This document shows, piece by piece, positions 30,442-40,023 of a DNA stretch of 64,000 nucleotides. The DNA is from Kluyvera sichuanensis (GTDB lineage: Bacteria; Pseudomonadota; Gammaproteobacteria; Enterobacterales; Enterobacteriaceae): NCBI RefSeq assembly GCF_014218705.1, contig NZ_JABBJF010000011.1:61555-125554 (forward strand), written 5' to 3'. Under the pieces are notes generated by a model. It did not search any database. It saw only the letters and a program-made list of their open reading frames with translations, and was not told the DNA's origin. The translations under genes and the position numbers were made by a program. How positions within the stretch are numbered: position 1 is the first letter of the stretch; each line of letters begins with the position of its first letter.

Positions 30442-31872
30442 ATGCAAATGAAGAAATTGCTCCCCATCCTTATTGGTCTGAGCCTTACGGGTTTCAGTAC
30501 AATGAGCCAGGCAGAGAACCTGTTACAGGTCTATCAGCAGGCACGTACCAGTAACCCAGATCTCCGTAAATCCGCAGCAGACCGCGATGCCGCATTCGAA
30601 AAGATCAACGAAGCGCGTAGCCCGCTGTTACCGCAGTTAGGTTTGGGTGCCGATTATACCTATACCAATGGCTTCCGCGACAATAACGGCGTGAACTCCA
30701 ACGCGACCAGCGGCTCGCTGACGTTAACGCAAAGCCTGTTTGATATGTCCAAATGGCGTGCTCTGACCCTGCAGGAAAAAGCGGCAGGCATCCAGGACGT
30801 GACCTATCAGACCGATCAGCAGACGCTGATCCTGAATACCGCCACGGCGTACTTTAACGTGCTGAGCGCGATTGACTCACTCTCCTACACCGAAGCGCAG
30901 AAACAGGCGATTTACCGCCAGTTGGATCAAACCACTCAGCGCTTTAACGTGGGCCTCGTGGCGATTACCGACGTGCAGAACGCCCGTTCACAGTACGATA
31001 CCGTACTGGCGAATGAAGTGACCGCGCGTAACAACCTCGACAACGCCGTTGAAGCGCTGCGTCAGGTGACCGGTAACTACTACCCAGAGCTGGCGTCTTT
31101 GAACGTCGACAGCTTTAAAACAGACAAACCGCAGGGCGTTAACTCGCTGCTGAAAGAAGCGGAAAACCGTAACCTCTCCCTGTTGCAGGCTCGCCTGAAC
31201 CAGGACCTGGCGCGTGAGCAGATTCGCCAGGCGCAGGACGGCCATCTGCCGACGCTGGATTTGAACGCCTCTACCGGGGTGTCAAACACCTCCTACAGCG
31301 GCTCTAAAACCCACAGTTCCCAGTACGACGACAACGACGCCGGCCAGAACAAAATTGGCCTGAGCTTCTCCCTGCCGCTGTACCAGGGCGGGATGGTTAA
31401 CTCGCAGGTGAAACAGGCGCAGTACAACTTCGTCGGCGCCAGCGAGCAGCTGGAGAGCGCGCACCGCTCCGTTGTTCAGACCGTGCGTTCTTCCTTCAAC
31501 AACATCAACGCCTCTATCAGCAGCATCAACGCCTACAAACAGGCCGTGGTCTCTGCACAGAGTTCATTAGACGCGATGGAAGCGGGTTACTCCGTGGGTA
31601 CGCGTACTATCGTTGACGTGTTGGATGCCACCACCACGCTGTACAACGCGAAGCAGCAGCTCTCCAGCGCGCGTTATAACTACCTGATCAACCAGCTGAA
31701 TATTAAAAATGCGCTGGGTACGCTCAACGAGCAGGATCTGATTGCGCTGAACAATGCGCTGGGTAAAACCGTCGCGACCTCTACCGACAGCGTTGCGCCG
31801 CAGAACCCGCAGCAGGACGCTTCAGCGGACGGCTACACCTCTCCGGCGACCAGCAAAGCGCGTCTGCGCTAA
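30442..31872 (+). CDS. tolC: Outer-membrane efflux channel TolC
   Basis: Trimeric outer-membrane/periplasmic tunnel used by AcrAB and other tripartite pumps and by type I secretion. Signal peptide MKKLLPILIGLSLTGFSTMSQA, mature start ENLLQVYQQA. The four-helix coiled-coil repeat structure is evident from the paired NLSLLQARLNQDLAREQIRQ and STLYNAK-type segments. Start ATG 30442 has AAGGA 6 bases before it; ATGs at 30436 and 30448 are alternatives. The mature body matches E. coli closely, but the C-terminal tail is short and ends in ATSKARLR. E. coli TolC (493 aa) has a longer tail, which is dispensable there. Confidence 0.96.
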   Translation: MQMKKLLPILIGLSLTGFSTMSQAENLLQVYQQARTSNPDLRKSAADRDAAFEKINEARSPLLPQLGLGADYTYTNGFRDNNGVNSNATSGSLTLTQSLFDMSKWRALTLQEKAAGIQDVTYQTDQQTLILNTATAYFNVLSAIDSLSYTEAQKQAIYRQLDQTTQRFNVGLVAITDVQNARSQYDTVLANEVTARNNLDNAVEALRQVTGNYYPELASLNVDSFKTDKPQGVNSLLKEAENRNLSLLQARLNQDLAREQIRQAQDGHLPTLDLNASTGVSNTSYSGSKTHSSQYDDNDAGQNKIGLSFSLPLYQGGMVNSQVKQAQYNFVGASEQLESAHRSVVQTVRSSFNNINASISSINAYKQAVVSAQSSLDAMEAGYSVGTRTIVDVLDATTTLYNAKQQLSSARYNYLINQLNIKNALGTLNEQDLIALNNALGKTVATSTDSVAPQNPQQDASADGYTSPATSKARLR

Positions 31873-31890
31873 GGCCTCTCGCCGTACTGA

Positions 31891-31920
31891 AAAGGGTCCG
31901 CTTTATGCGGGCCCTTTTTT
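31891..31920 (+). terminator. tolC terminator
   Basis: AAAGGGTCCGC / GCGGGCCCTTTTTT stem with a short loop and a T6 run, 18 bases after the tolC stop. Confidence 0.85.
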
Positions 31921-32052
31921 CATTCTCTTGCGCTAACGTAAGGCAACGTAAAGATCCGCCGCTTTACGCCCTTCTTCGCTTCATTTTCAACCACTCATCC
32001 ACTATCCTGAGCGTTATTGCAATACCACTCTACTGGGTCCAGGAAGAACACA

Positions 32053-32733
32053 ATGAAACGGACGAACAATATTCAACACGCCGCCTTTCGTAAAAGCTGG
32101 GGCGCGCGTCACCTCACGCCGGTCGCATTAGCTGTTACTGCGGTATTCATGCTGGCAGGCTGTGAAAAAACTGACGAAACCGTCACGCTCTATCAGAACG
32201 CGGACGACTGCTCTGCAGCGAATCCGGGCAAAAGCGCCGAGTGTAAAACCACCTTCGATAACGCGCTGAAAGAAGCCGAACGTACCGCGCCGAAGTACGC
32301 CAGCCGTGAAGACTGCGTAGCTGAATTTGGCGAAGGCCAGTGCCAGCAGGCACCGGCGCAGGCCGGTATGGCACCTGCCAGCGGTGAAAACCAGGCGCAA
32401 GCGCAAAGCAGCGGCAGTTTCTGGATGCCGCTGATGGCGGGCTACATGATGGGCCGTATGATGAGCGGCGGCATGGGTGGCTACCAGCAGCAGCCGGTCT
32501 TCACCTCGAAGAACCCATCCAGCCCGGCCTACGGTAAATACACCGATGCCGGCGGTAAAAACTACGGCGCAGCGCAGCCGGGCCGTTCGATGAACGTACC
32601 GAAAACCGCGATGGCACCAAAACCGGCAACCACCAGCACCGTGACTCGCGGCGGCTTCGGTGAGTCCGTGGCGAAACAGTCCACCATGCAGCGTAGCGCA
32701 TCGGGCACCACCACCCGTTCAATGGGCGGCTGA
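32053..32733 (+). CDS. ygiB: DUF1190 lipoprotein-like protein YgiB
   Basis: 226 aa, function unknown. A basic N-terminus, hydrophobic stretch and LAGCEK lipobox (Cys at residue 36) suggest an export signal with lipid modification, although the N-terminus before it is unusually long. A Met/Gly-rich segment ([16 protein letters not shown]) occurs mid-protein and Ser/Thr/Pro-rich sequence follows, ending RSMGG. ATG 32053 has AGGAAG upstream. Its stop overlaps an ATG at 32733, so ygiC is coupled. Confidence 0.9.
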   Translation: MKRTNNIQHAAFRKSWGARHLTPVALAVTAVFMLAGCEKTDETVTLYQNADDCSAANPGKSAECKTTFDNALKEAERTAPKYASREDCVAEFGEGQCQQAPAQAGMAPASGENQAQAQSSGSFWMPLMAGYMMGRMMSGGMGGYQQQPVFTSKNPSSPAYGKYTDAGGKNYGAAQPGRSMNVPKTAMAPKPATTSTVTRGGFGESVAKQSTMQRSASGTTTRSMGG

Positions 32734-32738
32734 TGACC

Positions 32739-33899
32739 ATGGAAAGAATCAGCATTACTGAGCGCCCGGACTGGCGTGAAAAGGCAACGGAGTACGGCTT
32801 CAACTTTCACACCATGTACGGCGAGCCGTACTGGAGTGAAGAGGCCTACTACAAGCTGACGTTGGCGCAGGTTGAAAAGCTGGAAGAGGTTACCGCTGAA
32901 CTGCATCAGCTGTGTCTGAAAGTGGTTGAACGTGTCATCGCCAGCGATGAGCTGATGGCGAAGTTCCGCATTCCAAAGCACACCTGGACCTTTGTGCGCC
33001 AGTCATGGCAAACGCAGCAGCCGTCGCTCTACTCGCGCCTCGATCTGGCGTGGGACGGCACCGGTGAACCGAAGCTGCTGGAAAATAACGCCGATACCCC
33101 AACGTCACTGTTCGAAGCGGCGTTCTTCCAGTGGATCTGGCTCGAAGATCAGATCAACGCAGGCAACCTGCCGGAAGGCAGCGATCAGTTCAACAGCCTG
33201 CAGGAAAAGATCATCGAGCGCTTCAACGTGCTGCGCGAACAACACGGCTTCCAGTTGTTGCATCTGACCTGCTGCCAGGACACCGTCGAAGATCGCGGTA
33301 CCGTGCAGTATCTGCAGGACTGCGCCGCTGAAGCTGGCGTAGCGACCGAGTTCCTCTATATTGATGAGATCGGTCTGGGTGAGAAAGGCCAGTTTACCGA
33401 TCTGCAGGATCAGGTAATCAGCAACCTGTTCAAACTCTATCCGTGGGAATACATGCTGCGCGAGATGTTCTCCACCAAGCTCGAAGATGCTGGCGTGCGC
33501 TGGCTGGAACCGGCCTGGAAGAGCATCATCTCTAACAAAGCGCTGCTGCCGCTGCTGTGGGAGATGTTCCCGAATCACCCGAACCTGCTGCCAGCCTACT
33601 TTGCCGAAGATGATCACCCAGAGATGGACAAATTCGTGGTGAAGCCGATCTTCTCCCGCGAAGGTGCCAACATTTCGATCGTCGAGAACGGTAAAACCAT
33701 CGAGCAGGTGGAAGGGCCGTACGGCGAAGAAGGGATGATCGTGCAGCAGTTCCATCCGCTGCCGAAGTTTGGTGATAGCTACATGTTGATTGGCAGTTGG
33801 CTGATTAACGACGAGCCTGCCGGGATTGGCATTCGTGAGGACAGAGCGCTGATCACTCAGGATCTGTCACGCTTCTATCCCCACATTTTCGTCGAATAA
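32739..33899 (+). CDS. ygiC: Glutathionylspermidine-synthase-like ATP-grasp protein YgiC
   Basis: 386 aa, C-terminal synthase-like domain of glutathionylspermidine synthetase, with an ATP-grasp fold. Its own substrate is not known. Characteristic elements are [38 protein letters not shown] and [15 protein letters not shown]. Start ATG 32739 gives [12 protein letters not shown] as in E. coli; ATG 32733 adds two residues and overlaps the ygiB stop. Paired with ygiB in all near relatives. Confidence 0.93.
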   Translation: MERISITERPDWREKATEYGFNFHTMYGEPYWSEEAYYKLTLAQVEKLEEVTAELHQLCLKVVERVIASDELMAKFRIPKHTWTFVRQSWQTQQPSLYSRLDLAWDGTGEPKLLENNADTPTSLFEAAFFQWIWLEDQINAGNLPEGSDQFNSLQEKIIERFNVLREQHGFQLLHLTCCQDTVEDRGTVQYLQDCAAEAGVATEFLYIDEIGLGEKGQFTDLQDQVISNLFKLYPWEYMLREMFSTKLEDAGVRWLEPAWKSIISNKALLPLLWEMFPNHPNLLPAYFAEDDHPEMDKFVVKPIFSREGANISIVENGKTIEQVEGPYGEEGMIVQQFHPLPKFGDSYMLIGSWLINDEPAGIGIREDRALITQDLSRFYPHIFVE

Positions 33900-33902
33900 T
33901 CG

Positions 33903-34691
33903 TTAACCGATTAGCACCGACAGCATACTCAAGGAGCCCATTTCGATACCGTCTACCGGGATCGTGATGGGCTCTTCGCCATCCCAGGCACCCAGCACAT
34001 AAAGCAGCGGCAGGAAGTGATCCGCCGTTGGGTTCGACAGCGAACCGCCCTCATGCGCCAGATAGTTCACCAGCGGATGCTGTTCAACCGGCCCTTTCCA
34101 GCTTAGATTAGCCTTCACATAATCGTTAAACGACGTGGCCCACGGGTAAGGCGTTGAATCGCCGTGCCATTTCGCCGTACGCAGGTTGTGCACCACGTTA
34201 CCGCTCGCCACCAGCATAATGCCTTCATCGCGCAGGCTTGCCAGCTTACGACCGATCTCAAAGTGCCATGCCGCTGGCTTGGTACTGTCGATGCTCAACT
34301 GCACCATCGGGATGTCCGCATTCGGGTACATCTTAATCAGCACGCCCCAGGAGCCATGGTCAAAGCCCCAGGCTTCTTTATCAAGCGTGACCGGAACCGG
34401 AGCCAGCAGTTCAACCAACTGTTGCGCCAGCGCCGGGGAGCCCGGAGCCGGGTAATGGGTATCGTACAGCGCCTGCGGGAAGCCGCCGAAATCATGGATC
34501 GTTTTCGGGGTTTCCATCGCCGTCACGCCCGTGCCGCGAGTGAACCAGTGCGCGGACACCACCACAATAGCTTTTGGGCGTGGCAACGTTTCACCCAGAT
34601 GCCGCCAGGTACGGGTATAGAGGTTATCTTCCAGTACGTTCATCGGGCTACCGTGACCTAAAAACAGTGCTGGCATTCGGCTACGAGACAT
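33903..34691 (-). CDS. ygiD: LigB-family extradiol dioxygenase YgiD
   Basis: 262 aa. Zinc-dependent DOPA 4,5-dioxygenase-type enzyme; E. coli YgiD cleaves L-DOPA in vitro. Metal-ligand histidines are in LGHGSPMN and VVSAHWFTRG, and further conserved residues in GFDHGSWGVL. ATG 34691 has AAGGA 7 bases upstream; the longer frame to 34730 is rejected. Converges with ygiC, 3 bases apart, so the end regions may share antisense transcripts. Confidence 0.93.
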   Translation of the reverse strand: MSRSRMPALFLGHGSPMNVLEDNLYTRTWRHLGETLPRPKAIVVVSAHWFTRGTGVTAMETPKTIHDFGGFPQALYDTHYPAPGSPALAQQLVELLAPVPVTLDKEAWGFDHGSWGVLIKMYPNADIPMVQLSIDSTKPAAWHFEIGRKLASLRDEGIMLVASGNVVHNLRTAKWHGDSTPYPWATSFNDYVKANLSWKGPVEQHPLVNYLAHEGGSLSNPTADHFLPLLYVLGAWDGEEPITIPVDGIEMGSLSMLSVLIG

Positions 34692-34853
34692 GATGTTATC
34701 CTTCCAGAGGGCATAATTTAATAACACCACATTAACCCGTTTTGAGTGAGGATAAACTCAGATAAGCGTGATGATGATCTTCAGAAAATTTGAATGTAAG
34801 GATGAAGTAAAGAATAGCGTCGCCTCTCGCCACGGCTGACGATTTTCAATATC

Positions 34854-34872
34854 ATGAATGATAATCATTATC
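34854..34872. promoter_or_regulatory. Fur-type box upstream of zupT
   Basis: The 19-mer at 34854-34872 contains AATGATAATCATTATC and matches the Fur consensus at 16 of 19 positions. It ends just before the AAGGAG ribosome site of zupT (ATG 34887), so a bound repressor would block initiation or elongation. Confidence 0.65.
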
Positions 34873-34886
34873 ATAAGGAGTAAGCG

Positions 34887-35660
34887 ATGTCGGTACCGCT
34901 GATTCTGACATTACTGGCAGGGGCTGCCACCTTTATCGGCGCCATACTCGGGGTGATCGGGCAAAAGCCGTCCAACCGTGTACTCGCCTTCTCGCTCGGC
35001 TTCGCCGCCGGCATTATGCTGCTGATCTCATTAATGGAGATGCTGCCCGCCGCGCTCGGCACGCCGGGAATGTCGCCAGTGCTGGGTTACGGGATGTTTG
35101 TCGTCGGCCTCATTGGTTATTTTGCACTCGATCACATCCTGCCGCATGCGCATCCGCAGGATCTGATGCAGAAAAACACCCAGCCGCTGCCGCGCAACAT
35201 TCGCCGCACCGCCGTGCTGTTAACCCTTGGCATCAGCCTGCACAACTTCCCGGAAGGTATTGCCACCTTCGTCACCGCCAGCAACAACCTTGAGCTGGGC
35301 TTCGGCATTGCGCTCGCCGTGGCGCTGCACAATATTCCTGAAGGGCTGGCGGTTGCCGGGCCGGTCTACGCCGCCACGGGCTCAAAGCGCAAAGCGGTGT
35401 TCTGGGCGGGAATTTCGGGCATGGCGGAAATATTGGGCGGCGTGCTGGCGTGGGCAATTCTTGGCAGCATGGTGTCGCCGGTGCTGATGGCCTCGATTAT
35501 GGCAGCGGTCGCCGGGATTATGGTCGCCCTTTCCGTCGATGAACTGATGCCGCTGGCCAAAGAGATTGACCCTAACAACAACCCCAGCTACGGCGTGCTG
35601 TGCGGCATGTCGGTCATGGGGATGAGCCTGGTGGTGTTACAGTCGATGGGCATTGGCTAA
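34887..35660 (+). CDS. zupT: Zinc/divalent-metal transporter ZupT
   Basis: 257 aa ZIP-family inner-membrane importer for zinc, with iron, manganese and cobalt also taken up. The metal-binding transmembrane motifs HNFPEG and HNIPEG are both present. A His-rich loop ([10 protein letters not shown]) lies before the first. AAGGAG precedes ATG 34887. The Fur-type box just upstream points to iron-responsive control. Confidence 0.96.
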   Translation: MSVPLILTLLAGAATFIGAILGVIGQKPSNRVLAFSLGFAAGIMLLISLMEMLPAALGTPGMSPVLGYGMFVVGLIGYFALDHILPHAHPQDLMQKNTQPLPRNIRRTAVLLTLGISLHNFPEGIATFVTASNNLELGFGIALAVALHNIPEGLAVAGPVYAATGSKRKAVFWAGISGMAEILGGVLAWAILGSMVSPVLMASIMAAVAGIMVALSVDELMPLAKEIDPNNNPSYGVLCGMSVMGMSLVVLQSMGIG

Positions 35661-35671
35661 CGTCAGGCAAT

Positions 35672-35704
35672 AAAAAAGCCCGGTGCATATCGCAAACCGG
35701 GCTT
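35672..35704 (-). terminator. ribB terminator (bidirectional possible)
   Basis: Minus strand reads GAAGCCCGGT...ACCGGGCTTTTTTATTG with a loop of 12 bases. It lies between convergent zupT and ribB. Confidence 0.8.
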
Positions 35705-35723
35705 CATCACGTAGGCCGCTAGA

Positions 35724-36377
35724 TTAGCTGGCTTTACGCTCGTGCTCACGACGGTAGGCTACCAGATCTTCGATGGTCACCAGCGCCATGTTATGTTTCT
35801 TCGCAAACTCGATGCACTCTGGCGCGCGCGCCATGGTACCGTCGTCGTTGGTCAGTTCACACAGCACGCCTGCTGGTTTGAAGCCTGCCAGCGTCACCAG
35901 ATCGATAGTCGCTTCGGTGTGACCGCCACGGGTCAGCACGCCACCCGCCTGCGCGCGCAGTGGGAAAACGTGGCCAGGACGGTTCAGATCGGAAGGTTTC
36001 GCGTTGTCGGCAATCGCCGCGCGAACGGTGGTCAGACGGTCAGCGGCAGAAACGCCGGTGGTCACGCCATGAGCCGCTTCGATAGTGACGGTAAAGCCGG
36101 TGCCGTAAGCGCTGGTGTTGTTTTCTACCATCATTGGCAGTTCCAGCTGTTTACGACGTTCGTCGGTGAGACACAGACAAACGATGCCGCTACCGTGACG
36201 GATAGTCAGCGCCATTTGTTCAACGGTCATGTTTTCGGCGGCAAAGATCATGTCGCCTTCGTTCTCGCGATCTTCGTCGTCCAACACCATCGCACCGCGA
36301 CCTTCGCGCAGAGCAACAAGCGCGTTTTCAACGCGTTCGAACGGAGTACCAAAAGAGGAAAGTAGCGTCTGATTCAT
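35724..36377 (-). CDS. ribB: 3,4-dihydroxy-2-butanone-4-phosphate synthase RibB
   Basis: Makes the four-carbon unit of riboflavin from ribulose-5-phosphate. 217 aa as in E. coli. Catalytic/metal motifs: [13 protein letters not shown] and [15 protein letters not shown]. Controlled by the FMN riboswitch in its leader (36485-36633) and a sigma70-type promoter at 36641-36669. Confidence 0.97.
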   Translation of the reverse strand: MNQTLLSSFGTPFERVENALVALREGRGAMVLDDEDRENEGDMIFAAENMTVEQMALTIRHGSGIVCLCLTDERRKQLELPMMVENNTSAYGTGFTVTIEAAHGVTTGVSAADRLTTVRAAIADNAKPSDLNRPGHVFPLRAQAGGVLTRGGHTEATIDLVTLAGFKPAGVLCELTNDDGTMARAPECIEFAKKHNMALVTIEDLVAYRREHERKAS

Positions 36378-36484
36378 GGTAAAAAAACCTCATTAATATT
36401 ATGGTTACCAGAATCAGGGCAGTCTTAGGAGTGCCGATATAACGGCAAATAGATAACGCGAGCGGGTGCTTAACCCAACTGAAT

Positions 36485-36633
36485 CGTTACTCTCTCCCAT
36501 CCGGACTCTAACCGTCGGCCCCGGAATTACACCGGATCTGCTGACCTTCCCATGTTCATAGGAAGCGCTCGCGGGCTTTCAGCCGTAGCTGATTTACCGC
36601 CGGTGGGGAATTTCGCCCCGCCCTGAGAATAAG
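36485..36633 (-). ncRNA. FMN riboswitch (RFN element), ribB leader
   Basis: Minus strand contains the conserved RFN blocks in order: TTCTCAGGGCGGGG, ATTCCCCACCGGCGGTA, AGCCCGCGAGCG, GGTCAGCAGATCCGG, GTGTAATTCCGGGGCCGACG and GTTAGAGTCCGGATGGGAGA. It begins about where the promoter places the transcript start and ends 108 bases before the ribB ATG. The remaining leader holds no gene. Confidence 0.95.
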
Positions 36634-36640
36634 CGTACTT

Positions 36641-36669
36641 ACTATAACGCCAATGACTATCTTCGGCAA
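36641..36669 (-). promoter_or_regulatory. ribB promoter
   Basis: -35 TTGCCG (36669-36664), 17-base spacer, -10 TATAGT (36646-36641). Predicted start near 36634 coincides with the riboswitch 5' end. Confidence 0.75.
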
Positions 36670-36755
36670 TGCATAAGCTTCGAACAATTCTGGTTTATCG
36701 CACCGGGATAAGACACTACAATAGCCTTCATGCCGACAGAATCAGGGAACAAGAG

Positions 36756-37037
36756 ATGATCGACCCGAAAAAAATTGAACAAATCGCCCGCCAGGTCCAC
36801 GAGTCTATGCCGAAAGGTCTGCGTGAGTTCGGTGATGATATTGAGAAGAAAGTTCGCCAGGTGATCCAGTCGCAGCTGACGCGCCTTGATGTGGTCAGCC
36901 GTGAAGAGTTTGACGTGCAGACTCAGGTTCTGCTGCGTACGCGTGAGAAGCTGGCGCTGCTGGAACAGCGGATTAGCGAGCTGGAAAACCGCCAGTCCGT
37001 TGAAAATGTCAGCCCCGCTCCGGTAGAGCCAAAGTAA
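36756..37037 (+). CDS. ubiK: Ubiquinone biosynthesis accessory factor UbiK
   Basis: 93 aa, YqiC/BMFP family; trimeric coiled-coil protein that, with UbiJ, supports aerobic ubiquinone synthesis and binds membranes. The C-terminal coiled coil is obvious ([20 protein letters not shown]). ATG 36756 gives the short form [13 protein letters not shown]; a longer frame opening at 36669 is overlapped by the ribB promoter and is not preferred. A weak hairpin terminator follows at 37043. Confidence 0.93.
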   Translation: MIDPKKIEQIARQVHESMPKGLREFGDDIEKKVRQVIQSQLTRLDVVSREEFDVQTQVLLRTREKLALLEQRISELENRQSVENVSPAPVEPK

Positions 37038-37042
37038 AACTA

Positions 37043-37064
37043 AAGCGGGCCGTACGGCCCGTTT
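37043..37064 (+). terminator. Hairpin after ubiK
   Basis: AAGCGGGCCGTACGGCCCGT is a near-perfect palindrome but has only a short T-run after it, so it is a weak terminator. Confidence 0.45.
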
Positions 37065-37279
37065 ACACATTTCCTGATTTCAGTATGCTCCGGAAAGCAC
37101 TATGGAGCTGTGTATAATGCACATTCCCCTCTCACCACGCACGTACTTCCCCACGAAATCTGAGGGGGAAAAATCCCTTTCCGGATTAAACGATCCGGCC
37201 AGAATATGCTATCGTGACACGCTATAAGAACAAGAGAAAAACCATCGCCCAGGGAAATCTATTGCAGGGGGAATGAAGC

Positions 37280-37909
37280 ATGATTTTATTAACGGAATAT
37301 AATAGTCCCTACCTGTTTGCACTAACATTTGTTCTTCTTATCGGCGTACTTGAAATAATCTCATTGGCCTTTGGCCATTATCTCTCTGGCGCACTCGATG
37401 CCCATCTCGATAATTATGATGCTTTGTCATCTGGTAATATCGGACAGGTGATTCATTTTCTGAATATTGGGCGTATTCCGTTATTAGTTGTGCTCTGTTT
37501 ATTGGCCGGTTTTTTCGGGCTCTTCGGCATCCTTTTCCAGCATGGCTGGGTCATGCTCCTGGGAGCGCCCCTCAGCAACCTACTACTCACCCCAGCATGT
37601 TTTATTATTTCACTCTTCGCCGTGCATTACAGCGGAAAAATCATTGCTCCGTGGCTCCCCCGCGATGAAAGCTCCGCCCTCGCTGAGGATGATTATATCG
37701 GCTACATGGCGATAATTACCGGGCATTCCGCGATTGCCGGCACACCCTGCGAGGGCAAATTTACCGATAAATTCGGACAAACTCATTACCTATTGTTAGA
37801 ACCTGAAAAAGGATACGCGTTTAAAAAAGGAGACAAGGTACTGATTCTCGACCGACTTTCCGCAACGCGTTATTTGGCCGAACGTAATCCCTGGCCGAAT
37901 ATTTTGTAA
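37280..37909 (+). CDS. yqiJ: Membrane protein YqiJ (OB-fold, flotillin partner)
   Basis: 209 aa inner-membrane protein with three hydrophobic spans in its first 120 residues and a C-terminal OB/NfeD-like domain ([20 protein letters not shown], then KGDKVLILD). Found next to YqiK flotillins. GGGGGAATGAAGC precedes ATG 37280. Its coding sequence is more A+T-rich than the surrounding housekeeping genes. The 242-base upstream gap holds the ubiK hairpin and a TATAAT -10-like sequence near 37117; E. coli glgS is not seen. Confidence 0.9.
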   Translation: MILLTEYNSPYLFALTFVLLIGVLEIISLAFGHYLSGALDAHLDNYDALSSGNIGQVIHFLNIGRIPLLVVLCLLAGFFGLFGILFQHGWVMLLGAPLSNLLLTPACFIISLFAVHYSGKIIAPWLPRDESSALAEDDYIGYMAIITGHSAIAGTPCEGKFTDKFGQTHYLLLEPEKGYAFKKGDKVLILDRLSATRYLAERNPWPNIL

Positions 37910-37938
37910 TTGTATTTTGACCTTAAGAGACCGACATA

Positions 37939-39600
37939 ATGGATGATATTTTTGGCATGCTACCTTCATGGATGTTTACCGCCGTTGTCGCGGTTGTCGT
38001 CTTATTGATTATCGGGATTATTTTTGCCCGTCTTTATCGTCGCGCCTCCGCAGAGCAAGCATTTGTGCGAACCGGGCTTGGCGGACAGAAAGTGGTGATG
38101 AGCGGCGGCGCAATTGTTATGCCAATCTTCCACGAAATTATTCCCATCAACATGAATACCCTCAAACTTGAGGTTAGTCGTTCTACCGTCGACAGTCTGA
38201 TCACCAAAGATCGTATGCGAGTTGATGTGGTTGTTGCCTTTTTCGTCCGCGTTAAACCGTCGGTTGAAGGCATTGCCACTGCCGCACAAACGCTGGGTCA
38301 GCGCACGCTGTCTCCGGAAGATTTACGCGTGTTGATCGAAGATAAGTTCGTTGATGCCTTACGCGCCACGGCCTCGCAGATGACAATGCATGAGCTGCAG
38401 GATACCCGTGAAAACTTCGTTCAGGGTGTGCAGAATACCGTCGCGGAAGATCTGTCAAAAAATGGCCTGGAGCTGGAGAGCGTCTCGTTAACCAACTTTA
38501 ACCAGACGGAAAAAGTGCATTTCAACCCGAACAACGCCTTTGACGCCGAAGGTCTGACAAAGCTGACTCAGGAAACAGAGCGTCGTCGTCGCGAACGTAA
38601 CGAAGTCGAGCAGGACGTGGAAGTTGCGGTAAGAGAGAAAAACCGCGATGCGCTATCGCGCAAGCTGGAAATCGAACAACAGGAAGCCTTTATGACGCTT
38701 GAGCAGGAACAGCAGGTGAAAACCCGCACTGCCGAGCAGAACGCCAAAATTGCCGCCTTTGAAGCTGAGCGCCATCGCGAAGCGGAACAGACGCGTATTC
38801 TTGCCGAACGCCAGATCCAGGAAACGGAAATTGAGCGCGAGCAGGCCGTTCGTTCGAGAAAAGTTGAGGCCGAGCGTGAAGTTCGGATTAAAGAGATCGA
38901 ACAGCAGCAGGTAACGGAAATTGCTAATCAGACGAAATCCATCGCCATCGCCGCGAAATCCGAACAGCAGTCTCAGGCAGAAGCACGCGCCAACGATGCG
39001 CTAGCCGAGGCGGTTCGCGCTCAGCAGAATGTAGAAACCACCCGTCAGACGGCAGAAGCGGATCGCGCCAAACAGGTTGCGCTGATTGCCGCCGCACAGG
39101 ATGCTGAAACAAAGGCAGTTGAACTGACCGTACAAGCAAAAGCCGAGAAGGAAGCTGCGGAATTGCAGGCGGCGGCAATTGTCGAACTGGCGGAGGCGAC
39201 GCGTAAAAAAGGGCTGGCGGAAGCCGAAGCACAGCGCGCGCTGAACGACGCTATCAACGTACTTTCCAACGAACAAACCAGCCTCAAATTCAAGCTGGCG
39301 TTATTGCAGTCTCTGCCTGCCGTCATTGAGAAGTCCGTTGAGCCAATGAAGTCTATCGACGGCATTAAGATCATTCAGGTTGATGGCCTGAATCGCGGCG
39401 GCGCGGTGGGTGAAGTCACCGCAGGCAATGGCGTAAGCGGTGGCAACCTGGCAGAGCAGGCGCTGTCTGCCGCCCTCTCTTATCGTACCCAGGCACCGCT
39501 GATCGATTCGCTGTTAAACGAGATCGGCCTGTCCGGCGGTTCGCTTAATAATCTGACCACACCGTTAAATTCACCGACTGCGCACGAAAAAGAAGCCTAG
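37939..39600 (+). CDS. yqiK: Flotillin-like protein YqiK
   Basis: 553 aa. One N-terminal membrane span (residues 10-33), then an SPFH/band 7 domain (YRRASAEQAFVRTGLGGQKV to about residue 200), then a long Glu/Ala/Arg-rich coiled coil (residues 205-440), and a Gly-rich C-terminus. Flotillins organise membrane microdomains. It starts 30 bases after yqiJ and the two form an operon. Confidence 0.94.
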   Translation: MDDIFGMLPSWMFTAVVAVVVLLIIGIIFARLYRRASAEQAFVRTGLGGQKVVMSGGAIVMPIFHEIIPINMNTLKLEVSRSTVDSLITKDRMRVDVVVAFFVRVKPSVEGIATAAQTLGQRTLSPEDLRVLIEDKFVDALRATASQMTMHELQDTRENFVQGVQNTVAEDLSKNGLELESVSLTNFNQTEKVHFNPNNAFDAEGLTKLTQETERRRRERNEVEQDVEVAVREKNRDALSRKLEIEQQEAFMTLEQEQQVKTRTAEQNAKIAAFEAERHREAEQTRILAERQIQETEIEREQAVRSRKVEAEREVRIKEIEQQQVTEIANQTKSIAIAAKSEQQSQAEARANDALAEAVRAQQNVETTRQTAEADRAKQVALIAAAQDAETKAVELTVQAKAEKEAAELQAAAIVELAEATRKKGLAEAEAQRALNDAINVLSNEQTSLKFKLALLQSLPAVIEKSVEPMKSIDGIKIIQVDGLNRGGAVGEVTAGNGVSGGNLAEQALSAALSYRTQAPLIDSLLNEIGLSGGSLNNLTTPLNSPTAHEKEA

Positions 39601-39630
39601 TCGCGTCCTCGCAAAGCCGTTACACACCTC

Positions 39631-39660
39631 ATCCCTGGCCCTAAAAGCCGGGGATTTTTT
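39631..39660 (+). terminator. yqiK terminator
   Basis: ATCCCTGGC / GCCGGGGAT stem with one G-T pair and a TTTTTT tail. Confidence 0.7.
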
Positions 39661-39797
39661 ATCCCAGACGCGCCCTTTCAGCGCCACAGATTCGCTGTTT
39701 TTGCGCGGACGCTTCAGTAATAAAAAAATAGAGAGGGGCAACTCTTGTACCAGTCAGGACGTTCGCGAACAATCGCGCTGTCAGCAAGGAGCTGAAA

Positions 39798-39943
39798 CGG
39801 GAAAGCCCCTCCCGAAGAAGGGGCTTTAATAAGGAAAGGGTTATGATGAAGCTCGTCATCATACTGGTTGTGCTGTTACTGATAAGTTTCCCAGCTTACT
39901 AACAGTCAATCAGAGGGGGGAGAAATCCCCTCTCACCCTTATT
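39798..39943 (-). ncRNA. sib: Sib-type antisense RNA (antitoxin)
   Basis: Runs opposite the Ibs ORF. Its promoter is well formed on the minus strand: -35 TTGACG (39977-39972), 17-base spacer, -10 TAAAGT (39954-39949). The predicted 5' end reads AAGGGTGAGAGGGGATTTCT, like E. coli Sib RNAs. The 3' end is the GC stem at 39802-39827 (AAAGCCCCTTC/GAGGGGCTTT). About 145 nt, complementary to the whole toxin message. Exact ends are predictions. Confidence 0.78.
39843..39902 (+). CDS. ibs: Ibs-type small toxic membrane peptide
   Basis: 19 codons: MMKLVIILVVLLLISFPAY. It differs from E. coli IbsC only by a few conservative changes, and like it is a single hydrophobic helix that depolarises the inner membrane when overproduced. 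It follows AAGGAAAGGGTT. E. coli has sibD and sibE at this same yqiK-hldE site; here only one copy is seen. The antisense Sib RNA overlaps it fully, so this is a type I toxin-antitoxin pair. Confidence 0.88.
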   Translation: MMKLVIILVVLLLISFPAY

Positions 39944-39971
39944 CCTTTACTTTAGGTCGAAAAAACAGCAG

Positions 39972-39977
39972 CGTCAA
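39972..39977 (-). promoter_or_regulatory. -35 box of the sib promoter
   Basis: TTGACG, paired with -10 TAAAGT at 39954-39949 over exactly 17 bases; drives the antisense RNA. Confidence 0.7.
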
Positions 39978-40023
39978 CCACGAGGAGCGCGGAAAAACGG
40001 AATGTTCGATGCGCCTCCCGCAT

